Source: an uncultured Steroidobacter sp. (lineage in GTDB: Bacteria; Pseudomonadota; Gammaproteobacteria; Steroidobacterales; Steroidobacteraceae). From it: a stretch of DNA of 64,000 bases. The stretch is taken from the NCBI RefSeq assembly GCF_937958065.1, contig NZ_CALFXI010000042.1, positions 1 to 64,000 of the forward strand. The letters are read 5' to 3'. The position numbers and the translations under genes are program-made. Position 1 is the first letter of the stretch; every line of letters starts with the position of its first letter. Shown one piece after another: positions 33,369 to 42,593 of the stretch. The notes under the pieces are model-generated. The model did no database searches and was not told the DNA's origin. It saw nothing but the letters and a program-made list of their open reading frames with translations.

Positions 33369-34775
33369 ATGCGACGAACTGTCATCGCCATTGCTGTCGC
33401 TGCGCTGTCGAGTGCCTGTGCGCAGATGCCGGAGCGCAATGTTCCGGCCGATGTGGAGGGCATGTTGCCGGATCGATTCACGGACGTGGTGGCGATCCCG
33501 GACACAGGGATTTCGGCCACCTGGTGGCGCGCTTTCGACGATCCGAAACTGACGGGGCTGGTCGAGCAGGGCCTGCAATACAACAGCGATCTCATCGTCG
33601 CCGCGGAACGATTGCGCGAAGCTCGTGCGACGATGCGCTCGGTGCGTTCTGCTCAGCTGCCCGAGGTCAGCGCCTTCGTCGGCGGCACGCGGCAGCGTAC
33701 CTGGATGGCCATATTGCCGGACGCACCCCTCGTCGAGAACGGTCAGTATGGCGTGCAGGTGAGCTACGAAGCGGACCTGTGGGGACGCCTGGCCTCGCAA
33801 ACCGAGGCCGAGCGCCAGAGATATCTGGCTCAAGGTTACACCTTGGCGTCGCTGCGACTGACGATCGCGGCGGAGCTCGTGCGAGGTTATCTCCAGGCGC
33901 AGTCGCTCTCCGAGGCACGCACCGTTCTGGAAGAGAACGTCCAGGTGCTGGAAGATCAGCTGCGGCTCAGCCAGCGTCGCTACGAAGTCGGTGCGATCTC
34001 GGAGCTGGACTTGCAACGTTTCCGTTCCGAGCTCGAGGACTCACGTGCGCAACTCGCGGAAACGACACAACAGCTGCGCGCCGTGCAGCGGGCGTTGCTG
34101 CTGCTGACAGGGCAGCTCCCCACCGATGAGCGCGTCGCTCGCATCAACATCGAACGCGAGGAGCGTCCGCCGGCAGTCTTGCCGAGCGTGCCGACGGGAC
34201 TTCCGTCATCGTTGCTGAATCGCCGGCCTGATCTGAGAGCTGCGGAGGCGAACCTTGCTGCCGCCGGTGCAGACCTGAGCGCCGCCCGGCGTGCGTGGCT
34301 GCCGACCATTGCGATCACCGGATCGGCGGGTGAGGTTTCGCCGAGTCTGTCGGAACTGTTCAAGGACGGCATGAATGTCTGGTCCGTCGCGGCGACCGTC
34401 ACCCAAGCGATTTTCGACGGCGGACGGCGCAACGCTGCAATCGAGATCAGCGATGCGCGTCGCGAGCAGCTGGCGGAGTCGTATCGCGCGACCGTCCGTC
34501 AGGCATTCGGCGAAGTGCTCGATGCCTTGGACGCTCGAACGGCTGCCGACGCGGTGTATCGCGCTCGAACCGAGCAGTCGGATGCGTTGCGAACGGCATT
34601 GCGTCTGGCGCAGCGTCGCTACGACGAAGGATATTCCGATTATCTCGGTGTGCTGGATGCGCGCCGCAGTCTGTTGCAATCCCGTCTGGCCGTGGCCGAA
34701 GCACGGCGCAATGGCGGCGCCGCGTATGTCGATCTGGTCCTGGCCATCGGCGGTGGCTGGAGTGAATCGACATGA
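33369..34775 (+). CDS. RND efflux outer-membrane factor (OprM/NodT family lipoprotein)
   Basis: Outer-membrane channel of the tripartite pump, 468 residues. It has a lipoprotein signal with lipobox ALSSAC, then the characteristic ISATWWRAFDDPKLTGLVEQGLQYNSDL opening. Two long helical hairpin regions each carry a family repeat (SLRLTIAAELVRGYLQAQSL; AAEANLAAAGADLSAARRAWLPTIAITGSAG). It starts one base after the permease stop, completing the adaptor-permease-channel order. Confidence 0.94.
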   Translation: MRRTVIAIAVAALSSACAQMPERNVPADVEGMLPDRFTDVVAIPDTGISATWWRAFDDPKLTGLVEQGLQYNSDLIVAAERLREARATMRSVRSAQLPEVSAFVGGTRQRTWMAILPDAPLVENGQYGVQVSYEADLWGRLASQTEAERQRYLAQGYTLASLRLTIAAELVRGYLQAQSLSEARTVLEENVQVLEDQLRLSQRRYEVGAISELDLQRFRSELEDSRAQLAETTQQLRAVQRALLLLTGQLPTDERVARINIEREERPPAVLPSVPTGLPSSLLNRRPDLRAAEANLAAAGADLSAARRAWLPTIAITGSAGEVSPSLSELFKDGMNVWSVAATVTQAIFDGGRRNAAIEISDARREQLAESYRATVRQAFGEVLDALDARTAADAVYRARTEQSDALRTALRLAQRRYDEGYSDYLGVLDARRSLLQSRLAVAEARRNGGAAYVDLVLAIGGGWSEST

Positions 34776-34794
34776 CGATCGACGCGGAGGCAGG

Positions 34795-35385
34795 TTGAGC
34801 CAGCAACGCAGCCGGCCCATTCAGGGTTCGCAGGCAAACTCGTCGCGCCGCCAGCAGCTGCTCGACTCGGCTGCCCGCCTGATCCTCGACAAGGGGGTCG
34901 GCCATTTGACCCTGGAAGCGGTGTGCGAGGCGGCGCGGGTCAGCAAGGGTGGGCTGCTTTATCACTTCGATAGCAAGACCGCGTTGCTGGAAGCTTTGGT
35001 CGACGACCTGACCGCACAGCTGCAAGGCGAGATCGATGAACAGCTGCCGACGAACTGTGCCGATGGTGTGAGCGGAGCGCGAGCGTACCTTCGCGCCGTC
35101 GTCCGGATGGGGGAGTTGCCGCGCACTCAGCAGTTCTGCAAGGCTCTGACATTCATCTGCGCTGCCCATCCGGAATTCGTCGAGCGCATCCGCTCGCGTG
35201 CGGGACGGCGCTCCGGGCTGTGCTCGGGCCGTGCGCTATCGCTCGAAGAACTGCACCTGCGTCTGCTCGCGGACGGCTTGTGGCTGGCCGACATCTATGA
35301 GTGTTATCAAATCTCCCCTGAATGCCGCATGCGACTGCTGGAACTCTGCGGATGCGCCGACAGCGACGTCGCAAGCGATCGTTGA
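34795..35385 (+). CDS. TetR/AcrR family regulator (TTG start)
   Basis: A 196-residue TetR protein. The helix-turn-helix is LTLEAVCEAARVSKGGLLYHFDSKTALLEALVDDL, preceded by SRRQQLLDSAARLILDKGVG. The frame has no ATG at the right place. A TTG at 34795 is preceded by GGAGG with a four-base spacer, so I take this as the start; an upstream GTG at 34761 would overlap the channel gene. The C-terminal domain differs from the first TetR gene and has many cysteines. It follows the pump genes and directly abuts the DUF3187 gene, so it may control one or both. Confidence 0.82.
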   Translation: MSQQRSRPIQGSQANSSRRQQLLDSAARLILDKGVGHLTLEAVCEAARVSKGGLLYHFDSKTALLEALVDDLTAQLQGEIDEQLPTNCADGVSGARAYLRAVVRMGELPRTQQFCKALTFICAAHPEFVERIRSRAGRRSGLCSGRALSLEELHLRLLADGLWLADIYECYQISPECRMRLLELCGCADSDVASDR

Positions 35386-36498
35386 ATGTTCACAATGATG
35401 AAGAGGGCGGTCGCGATTCTCGCGATATCTCAGCTGGCCGTTCTGTGCAGCTCTGCAGCTGAGGCCGCCGAGGAGGCTGAGTTCTATGGCCTGTTGCGCG
35501 CCCGGGATCTCACCCCATTCGGATTCTTGCGGCTCGATATGCGCCCCGGCTACGCGGGCTCGCTGGAGGCGGGCGCTTGGGCGGTCGAGCTCGATATCGG
35601 TTACCAGAACACCTGGGCGTTGAGCCCGAACGTGGAGCGGTATCTCACCAGTCTGGAAGCGCGCGGTCGCAGGCAACTGGGCGCGGCCGAGTTGCAGGCG
35701 ATCCGGGAGCTTCCGGGCGAGAACTATCTGGTCGACGTGGAATCGGCGACGCTGGATGCGATCGTCCATTACAAGTTCGCGGAGCACTGGACCGGCTATC
35801 TGATCGCGAGCGGCGTGTCGTACCAGGGCGGCTTTCTCGACGGCATGATCGAAGGTTTCCACGACGCTTTCGGCTTCAGCTCCTTCGGGCGGCCGGCCGT
35901 GCGCAGGAATCAGGTCAATATCATTTACGACCTCAAAGGCGCTCAAGTGACCAGCCTCGACGCGGCGGCCCATAGCGGCCTGCTGGATCCAACGCTCGGC
36001 GTGCGTTACACCGGCTGGCAGCTTCCGCAGCCCTGGACGCTGGCGGTCGAAGCTGCCGTCAAAGTGCCCATCGCCGGAACCCGCCAGTTACTCTCGAGCG
36101 GTCATTACGACTATGGATTTCAAGCGTCGCTTCAGCGCCGCGGCGTGCGCCATGCGCTGTACGCCGATGTGGCAGCTGTCTATTACGGTGGCGCTGAATT
36201 TCCCGTGCCGGAGGATGCTCAGATCATCCCGACCCTGATCGTCGGTTACGAGTACCGGTTGACGCCGCGGACCCATCTCAATCTCCAGGCGTATGTGAGC
36301 ACCAGCGTGTACTCCAGGCGTCAAACCGATCTCGAGGAACTGACCGGCAACAAATATCAATACAGCCTGGGCCTGCGTCATCGTGTCGGTCGTGCGCTGC
36401 TGACATTCGGCGTGACCGAGAACGTGCAGAACATCAACAACACGCCGGACATAGGATTTCAGCTCGGCATCGCCTATCTGCCCGTCCGCGCGGAATAG
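35386..36498 (+). CDS. DUF3187 family exported protein
   Basis: A 370-residue protein with a signal peptide ending near AEAAEE. The sequence YGLLRARDLTPFGFLRLDMRP is the signature of the DUF3187 family. The remainder alternates short amphipathic strands (LAVEAAVKVPIAG, YQYSLGLRHRVGRALLTFGVTENV) and ends in an aromatic-free strand, so it probably forms an outer-membrane beta barrel. The ATG follows the TetR stop with no gap, and a nearby ATGATG at 35395 is an alternative. Function unknown. Confidence 0.78.
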   Translation: MFTMMKRAVAILAISQLAVLCSSAAEAAEEAEFYGLLRARDLTPFGFLRLDMRPGYAGSLEAGAWAVELDIGYQNTWALSPNVERYLTSLEARGRRQLGAAELQAIRELPGENYLVDVESATLDAIVHYKFAEHWTGYLIASGVSYQGGFLDGMIEGFHDAFGFSSFGRPAVRRNQVNIIYDLKGAQVTSLDAAAHSGLLDPTLGVRYTGWQLPQPWTLAVEAAVKVPIAGTRQLLSSGHYDYGFQASLQRRGVRHALYADVAAVYYGGAEFPVPEDAQIIPTLIVGYEYRLTPRTHLNLQAYVSTSVYSRRQTDLEELTGNKYQYSLGLRHRVGRALLTFGVTENVQNINNTPDIGFQLGIAYLPVRAE

Positions 36499-36548
36499 TG
36501 GTCCCGGCCGCCTCGATGCGCAGGCGTCGTCGGGGGAGGGTCGAAATG

Positions 36549-36568
36549 TTCACACACGAGAGAGTGAA
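36549..36568. promoter_or_regulatory. Inverted repeat upstream of the TonB receptor (site A)
   Basis: TTCACACACGAGAGAGTGAA: arms TTCAC and GTGAA with a 10-base interior that is also partly symmetrical. It resembles a TetR- or GntR-type operator. It lies about 125 bases before the receptor start and shares its GTGAA half site with the second repeat. Confidence 0.4.
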
Positions 36569-36637
36569 TATTGACATCCGGCCGGCTTGATGGCTCACTG
36601 AAGACGTCAGTGCCGGGCCGCGGCGCGGTCCAGACAC

Positions 36638-36655
36638 TCACTCACAGGTGAATGA
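36638..36655. promoter_or_regulatory. Inverted repeat upstream of the TonB receptor (site B)
   Basis: TCACTCAC, spacer AG, GTGAATGA: eight-base arms with one mismatch, followed by ATATAAAG, which could be a -10 region. It lies 36 bases before the receptor start, a position suited to repression. Confidence 0.4.
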
Positions 36656-36691
36656 ATATAAAGACCAAGCAGCACCGACAGGGGGACGATC

Positions 36692-39600
36692 ATGAAGCTC
36701 GCGTCATACGGGACCTCAAGCCTGGGCCTGTTATTGGGCGTGGCCGCGCCGGCCTGGGGTCAGCAGGCAGCGCAATCGGTGCCGGCCACGGCGGAGGGGG
36801 CGCTCACTGAAGTCGTGGTCACCGGCTCGTTCATCCGGGGCACGCCGGTGGACACCGCCTTGCCGGTCGAGGTCTATTCGCGGGAGGAGCTGGAGCGGCG
36901 CGGCTCGCCGAGTGCTCTCGAGTTCGCCAAAAGCCTCACGATCGCCGGCCCGACCACCGGCGAATCCTATTATTTCGGCGGGCCCACGCTGATCGGCTCG
37001 GTCAATTACAACCTGCGCGGACTGGGCGCGGACAAGACGCTGATCCTGCTCAACGGCCGGCGCATGGACATCAACACGGCGAACATACCTTCGCTGGCGC
37101 TCGCCCGAACCGAAATCCTCAAGGACGGCGCCGCCGTGATCTACGGCGCCGATGCCATCGGCGGCGTGGTGAACTTCATCACGCGCGATCGTTTCGTCGG
37201 CGTCGATCTGGACGCGCAGTACAAGTACATCGACGGCTCGGACGGCGACTATTCGGGCGGCATCCTGGCAGGCTTCGGCGAGGGACGCGTGAATCTGATG
37301 GCGTCGGTGGAGTACGAGCATCGTTCGCGGCTGCACGCACTGGAACGGGATTTCACGCGAGATTCGCTCGATCCCACCAAGCCCGGTTACAACACCGCGC
37401 CGTGGTCCACGCTGACCAACCTGGCGGGATGGTTGCCGCGCGGCCCTTTGCCAGCCGTTCCCACTGCGACCGCCAACGGTGAGTTCGGGATGCCGGTGGG
37501 GGACATCGTGGCTGATTTCACGCCGCAGTCATGCGCCGCAGTCGGCGGCAGATACGACAACAATTTCACCTGCGCTTACAACTACATTCCTTACTACAAC
37601 CTGGTCGAAGACAACGACATCTATCGCGGCTATCTGCAGCTCAACGCGGAAGTGTCGGAGCACATGGATTTTCATGCCGATGCTTCCTACGCGCGCGTGA
37701 CATCGCCGGCAGTGTTCGCTTCGCCAGCACAGCCCATGGTCCGAGGTCCGGCGATGGCGACCGGCTCGACGTTCCAGATCTACGTGCCCATCGAGAATCC
37801 ATACGCCGCGGACTTTGCAGCTCGCAACGGTATCGTGGGCGCCTCGGGATTCACGCCTGTCACGTACCGGCTGCTGGGGCACGGCGGCAACTTCGCGTTT
37901 GGTAACGGCAAGGGCTTCGGCGTTCCCGATCGAATCGACAACGAGATCTGGCGCCTGTCGGCGGGCGTCAATGGCACGCTCGGCGACTGGGCGGGAGTGG
38001 CGCGCGACGTGGGGTATGACTTCGCGGTGACTTACAACCATTCGGATGCCTTCAACACCCATCCGGACACGATCGGTTATCGCTTGCAGCAAGCGCTCAA
38101 CGGGTTCGGCGGCCCGAACTGTCAGGCCGCCGATCTGGATCCAACGCGATTCGGGACGCAGAACCCGGCGGCTGCCGGACAGAACGGCTGCATGTGGTGG
38201 AATCCGTTCTCCACGTCGTTTGCAGGCCAGCCCATCCTCGGTCTCGCCAATCCGAACTACGCGCCGGGCAGTGAGAACTCGCTGGAGTTGACGCGCTGGT
38301 TGTTCAATCCGCGCGCCACCCGAACCATCAACGAAAACACCACGGTCGACCTGGTGTTCGACGGCATGCTCGGAGTGCATCTGCCAGGCGGCGAGTTGGG
38401 TTGGGCGGTGGGCGGACAGTATCGCGACGTGAAGAGTCGCGAAGACATTCCCGATCCGCTCTATAACGGCAGCTTCGCTTGCGAGTGGCCGGCGGGGGTC
38501 ACCAGCGCGAACGGCGTTGGTTCGCCGAACTTGCCGGCCATGCCTCTGCCGACCAACGATCCGAATTTCCGCGGCTGCACGCCGGACAACCCGGGGCCGT
38601 TCGTGCTGTTCGCACCCAATCCGCCGGATTCGCTCGGTCGCCATCAGTACTCGGCATTTGCCGAGCTGCGCATCCCGGTGCTCTCGAATCTCGACTTCCA
38701 GGCTGCCGCGCGTCACGAGGAGTTCGAGGGTGGGCTTGGCGCCGCGGTCTACAAATTCGCGGGCAAATGGAATGTGTGGGGGCCGCTGTCGGTTCGTGGC
38801 TCGTATGGAACGAACTATCAGGCGCCGCCGCTGGGCGTCGTACCCGGCGCTGTCACGGTTGCTGCTCGCACGTACACGGCCGCCGCGAGCAACTGGCTGG
38901 CTGCGCAATTCATCACCGATGCGAATCTGAAACCGGAAACCGCGACCGCCAGGAACTTCGGCCTGCTCTGGCAGAGCGAGGGCTTCCGGCCCGGTCATCG
39001 CTTCCAGGCGATCGTCGACTATTTCGACATCCGCACCCGGGACCAGATCGGCCAGGTCGCCGATCCGAACCAGATCGCGAGCCTGGTGTTCAATGGCCCG
39101 GGAAACACCATCACGACCTGCGATCCGGCCGTGCAGCCGTTACTCAACCGCGTGACGTTCAATGCGGGCTGCAGCGTCGGCATGAGCGGGGTGGGCACGT
39201 TCTCGTCGGTGTCGACTAGCTACGGCAACGGCCCCGGGCAGACCACCAACGGCATCGACTTTCAGAGCATGTACGACATGCCGCTCGCGTCTGGCGATCT
39301 GACCTTGAGTCTGAATGCGACCCGGATCACCGAGTTGAAGACCGGGCCGACGTCGCTCGACGGGGTCGTGATCTCCACCGGAGACGATCGGCTGGGCATG
39401 CTGAACTTCGCTACCTTCGCGCAGGCCGCGCCGGAATGGCGTGCGAACTTCGACGCGAACTACAGGTTCGATCGTCACAACGTGCGAGTGGGCGTGAACT
39501 ACGTATCGGCCGTGCAGGACGAGCGCCCGGGCGTGCAATACGGCGAGGCGGGCGAGGACTGGATCACCGTCGATCTCACTTATCGATTCCAGTTCAGCGA

Positions 39601-39739
39601 CGGCCTGTCGCTCTCGGCGACCGTGGCGAACGCGTTCGACCGCGATCCGCCGCCCGCGCAGGAGGAGTTCGGGTACGACCCATGGACTGCCAATCCGCTG
39701 GGTCGTACCGCCGAAGTCGGTCTGAGAATGACGTTCTAG
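36692..39739 (+). CDS. TonB-dependent outer-membrane receptor
   Basis: A 1015-residue receptor with signal peptide (cleavage near AWGQQ). A TonB-box-like EVVVTGSFIRG follows, then a plug domain with NLRGLGADKTLILLNGRRM and IPSLALARTEILKDGAAVIYGADAIGGVVNFITR. A large 22-strand barrel ends in the terminal phenylalanine motif AEVGLRMTF. The size and the SFIRG-type plug resemble receptors for carbohydrate or other complex organic substrates, not classical siderophore receptors. Two inverted repeats precede the gene. No adjacent degradative enzymes fix its substrate, though a papain-like lipoprotein converges on it six bases away. Confidence 0.92.
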   Translation: MKLASYGTSSLGLLLGVAAPAWGQQAAQSVPATAEGALTEVVVTGSFIRGTPVDTALPVEVYSREELERRGSPSALEFAKSLTIAGPTTGESYYFGGPTLIGSVNYNLRGLGADKTLILLNGRRMDINTANIPSLALARTEILKDGAAVIYGADAIGGVVNFITRDRFVGVDLDAQYKYIDGSDGDYSGGILAGFGEGRVNLMASVEYEHRSRLHALERDFTRDSLDPTKPGYNTAPWSTLTNLAGWLPRGPLPAVPTATANGEFGMPVGDIVADFTPQSCAAVGGRYDNNFTCAYNYIPYYNLVEDNDIYRGYLQLNAEVSEHMDFHADASYARVTSPAVFASPAQPMVRGPAMATGSTFQIYVPIENPYAADFAARNGIVGASGFTPVTYRLLGHGGNFAFGNGKGFGVPDRIDNEIWRLSAGVNGTLGDWAGVARDVGYDFAVTYNHSDAFNTHPDTIGYRLQQALNGFGGPNCQAADLDPTRFGTQNPAAAGQNGCMWWNPFSTSFAGQPILGLANPNYAPGSENSLELTRWLFNPRATRTINENTTVDLVFDGMLGVHLPGGELGWAVGGQYRDVKSREDIPDPLYNGSFACEWPAGVTSANGVGSPNLPAMPLPTNDPNFRGCTPDNPGPFVLFAPNPPDSLGRHQYSAFAELRIPVLSNLDFQAAARHEEFEGGLGAAVYKFAGKWNVWGPLSVRGSYGTNYQAPPLGVVPGAVTVAARTYTAAASNWLAAQFITDANLKPETATARNFGLLWQSEGFRPGHRFQAIVDYFDIRTRDQIGQVADPNQIASLVFNGPGNTITTCDPAVQPLLNRVTFNAGCSVGMSGVGTFSSVSTSYGNGPGQTTNGIDFQSMYDMPLASGDLTLSLNATRITELKTGPTSLDGVVISTGDDRLGMLNFATFAQAAPEWRANFDANYRFDRHNVRVGVNYVSAVQDERPGVQYGEAGEDWITVDLTYRFQFSDGLSLSATVANAFDRDPPPAQEEFGYDPWTANPLGRTAEVGLRMTF

Positions 39740-39745
39740 CGTTCG

Positions 39746-42442
39746 CTATCTCGGCGCGTCCTCGATGTGGATACATTGACCTGTCCACACGCGGACGCGC
39801 TTGTTTCGTGCCGCGTCCGGTGCGACGACGGTTACGTCGATGGTGCATGGGTTGGCGGCGTCGAGGCCGCCGAACACCAACGGCTCCACCGGGTAGGTCG
39901 GTGTGGCTGAGGTCGTGTTCAGCGTGCGCCGGGGCGTCGTATCGGCGGGATAGCGAACCGACAGGGTCCATTGATAGCTCAACGTTTCATTCAGCGGATT
40001 TTCCACCTCCAGTTGAGCGGCGAAGCGCGGAGTCTGGGTGCCGATGAGCAACGCACAGCCGCGCCGGCGCAGATCGACGGTGGCGCCGGACGGAACGGCG
40101 TTCCATTGGCAGGTTATGATCGGGTTGGAGGAGAAGTCGCGCGAATACAGGGCCGCGCTGGTGACGCGCGGATAGGGATTCGCCGGCGGCGGCAGCACCG
40201 AGAATGTTCGGATGAGCGATGCGGTCGATCCTTCGCGATCCCGTGTCGTTGCACGCACGGTCCGGGAGCCGGCAATGCCGAAACGAATCGTTCGAGAACA
40301 GCCCGCGCCGGAGACGATGACATCCGGATCCTGGACTTGCCACGTCATGGCGTTGCAAATATCCGTGAGCGACGGCTCGTTGATGTCCGTGACCATGGCA
40401 GTGACGACGAACGGCTCGCCCTCCTGAGGCTGTCCGAGGGTCTCGAACTCGATCTGCGGCGGCGTATTGGTGGCGACGATCGTTTTCGTCGCAGTCACTA
40501 CTTGCGTTCCATAGCGCGCGGTCAGCGTCAGCGTGCGCTGACCGGCAGTTTGAAATGCGACACGCAGATCGTTGCCGAACAACATGCCGCCGGGCGCAAC
40601 CGGATTCTCCACCACCCACTGGCCGTCGAAGAGCTGTCCGTCCCGGTCCGAGGTGATGGTGAGGCGTACGTGACTGGCTCCTGGCTGCCGCACTCCGAAT
40701 GTCGTCGCGATGTCCGCGGGCACGCGCACATCGACCGTGCTCACGCCACGCGGATCGATCGTCAGTCCCGCGGTTGCGCCTGGAAGAGACTGATCGTCGA
40801 TCCACCGCTGGCTGCGCCTCGAATCGAACTGGAGCGCTTCCAGCGTGGAGAAACGAGTGCTCACGTAGTCTGCCGGAACGTAGTAATAGCCTGCATCGGC
40901 GGCACCACAGCCCCATGAGTTGCGGATCACGAAATAGCCTCCGCCGCCGACATTGCTCGTCAGCGGCCCGAAGGTCATGTCTTCGTTGCTGATGAAGCCG
41001 ACGATCTGCACCAGATGGCCGCCGCCGTCATTGTTCTTTTCGTAATCGGTCAATCGGCCATCGGCGCCCACGTTGCGAAATCCGTCGTACACCGGAAACG
41101 AGGCCATGATCGAGACGCCACTCGCGAGCAATGCGCGATAGGTGTTCAGATCGAACGTCTGTCCGCTCTTCCACAGCAGGCGCGCGCGGCTGGCCCTCAC
41201 GCCGGCACCCGTATAAGTCATGACCGAATAGGCGCAGTACGGCCGACCATTCTGGGTCGTGCAGTAGCGCTCGCTCTGATGCGCGCTCTCGGAACACGTC
41301 GACGTGTAATTGGCGCACGCGGATGCATAAGACGCGGCCGTGCCTTCGACGCCGGCATCGAAGGCGTTTGCCGGCCGGCCATACGAAGGGTTGTACGGCC
41401 AATGCATTTCCGGCTGCAACGGCACGTTTCGATCGGCTGCGGCATTGAGCGACGCGGACGAAGATCCGCCGTCCACGAACTCGCTCGGCAGCCATTGATG
41501 TTTGACCTGGTTGACGAAGAACTGCTCCGACAGATCGACGACGGCGTCGTTCTGCACGCGCTCCCGACTTTCGATCGCCGCGATCGCCGTGAACCCCCAG
41601 CACGTTCCTCGCATTCCCTGTTGCTTGACCGGCGAAACGAAGGAGCGCAGCGGAAACCAGTGGGTCCTTGCCAGTCCCGTCGGGCTGCACGTGCCGTCGT
41701 TGTCGACGCGCCTGGAGAGCTTTTGGGGTGCGGTCGCGGGTGCGTTTGGAACGGCTTCCAGGTCGAGACGGGTTCTATCCAGATCGACGACGGTTTCGAG
41801 CACGGCGTCGAGCTGACGCCTTGCCGCCGCAATCTGTTCCAGCGACGCTCCCGCCAGCGACTGCGGCGCGGGAACCTGCGCTTTCAAGTCCTCGCTGAGG
41901 ATGGAATGCGACAAGTCATACGCCGCCAGCATCGCTGCGGGATCGTGTGCGTCTCGATGACTTCTGGCGAGCGCTTCGATCCGGCTGCCCAAGTCCAGCA
42001 GCGCCACGGCCTGACCTCCAGGCAAGGTGACGATAGGGGTGCCGAGATAATCACCGGATGCACGAGCGCGAGCGATCAACGCCTGCTCGTCTTCGGTGAG
42101 ATCGGGCTGGCTTTCGAGGAACTGCAACTCTCGATCGATGTGTTCGCGCCGGGCGCGTTCCTGGTCGGCGAGCTCGCTCGAGCGGATGATCTGCAGCTCA
42201 CCGGCCGCATGCATCCTCCGAAACTCTTCCGCTGCAACGGTCGTGGCATCGCCAGGGGTCGCGCCGAGCCACTCGTTCTGGGTCGTGAACAATGTTTCAG
42301 CGGCGGGCGGTGGACTCGTGGTCCCGCCGCCGCCACCGCCGCCACCACCGCCACAGGCTGCCAGGAAGAGCAGCATCGTGAGACCGAGGCCGGCCTTGAT
42401 TTGACATTGTCCGCCAACGCTCGGAATGGGTCCGTTCACCAT
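39746..42442 (-). CDS. Papain-family (C1) cysteine peptidase lipoprotein
   Basis: An 898-residue secreted lipoprotein. Lipobox FLAAC is followed by ten glycines and TTSPPPAA, a flexible tether. After an approximately 230-residue helical pro-like region comes the C1 peptidase domain. The catalytic Cys is in PVKQQGMRGTCWGF (about residue 281), the His in GGGHLVQIVGF and the Asn in IRNSWGCGAADAGYYYVP. About 350 residues of Ig/PKD-like repeats follow (TLTARYGTQVVTATKTIVATN, IEFETLGQPQEGEPFVVTAMV). ATG 42442 has GAGGG eight bases upstream; an ATG two codons earlier is too close to it. Probably degrades or remodels proteins at the cell surface. Confidence 0.87.
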   Translation of the reverse strand: MVNGPIPSVGGQCQIKAGLGLTMLLFLAACGGGGGGGGGGTTSPPPAAETLFTTQNEWLGATPGDATTVAAEEFRRMHAAGELQIIRSSELADQERARREHIDRELQFLESQPDLTEDEQALIARARASGDYLGTPIVTLPGGQAVALLDLGSRIEALARSHRDAHDPAAMLAAYDLSHSILSEDLKAQVPAPQSLAGASLEQIAAARRQLDAVLETVVDLDRTRLDLEAVPNAPATAPQKLSRRVDNDGTCSPTGLARTHWFPLRSFVSPVKQQGMRGTCWGFTAIAAIESRERVQNDAVVDLSEQFFVNQVKHQWLPSEFVDGGSSSASLNAAADRNVPLQPEMHWPYNPSYGRPANAFDAGVEGTAASYASACANYTSTCSESAHQSERYCTTQNGRPYCAYSVMTYTGAGVRASRARLLWKSGQTFDLNTYRALLASGVSIMASFPVYDGFRNVGADGRLTDYEKNNDGGGHLVQIVGFISNEDMTFGPLTSNVGGGGYFVIRNSWGCGAADAGYYYVPADYVSTRFSTLEALQFDSRRSQRWIDDQSLPGATAGLTIDPRGVSTVDVRVPADIATTFGVRQPGASHVRLTITSDRDGQLFDGQWVVENPVAPGGMLFGNDLRVAFQTAGQRTLTLTARYGTQVVTATKTIVATNTPPQIEFETLGQPQEGEPFVVTAMVTDINEPSLTDICNAMTWQVQDPDVIVSGAGCSRTIRFGIAGSRTVRATTRDREGSTASLIRTFSVLPPPANPYPRVTSAALYSRDFSSNPIITCQWNAVPSGATVDLRRRGCALLIGTQTPRFAAQLEVENPLNETLSYQWTLSVRYPADTTPRRTLNTTSATPTYPVEPLVFGGLDAANPCTIDVTVVAPDAARNKRVRVWTGQCIHIEDAPR

Positions 42443-42593
42443 GGTCATCGCCCTCTACAGCCGGCGCAGAAAGCCGGCCGTTAACTGCAGTCACGCAGTT
42501 CGAGGGGAAAAAATGACAGGCGAATGGAAATCCCCGTGGCGTCGGGATGGGTCAGGAACGTTTCGTCTGGCGGCACTCACGCCCGCCGAGCTG

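Noticed and set aside
31964..33595. 543-residue and neighbouring minus-strand frames opposite the RND permease
   Set aside because: The permease is unambiguous on the plus strand; the antisense frames lack domains.
42460..42478. GCCGGC hairpin between the secreted protein and the peptidase
   Set aside because: Only a six-base stem made of a self-complementary hexamer, so chance is likely in this base composition.
41015..42484. 489-residue plus-strand frame opposite the papain-like gene
   Set aside because: The papain triad and lipobox on the minus strand are clear, while this frame has none.
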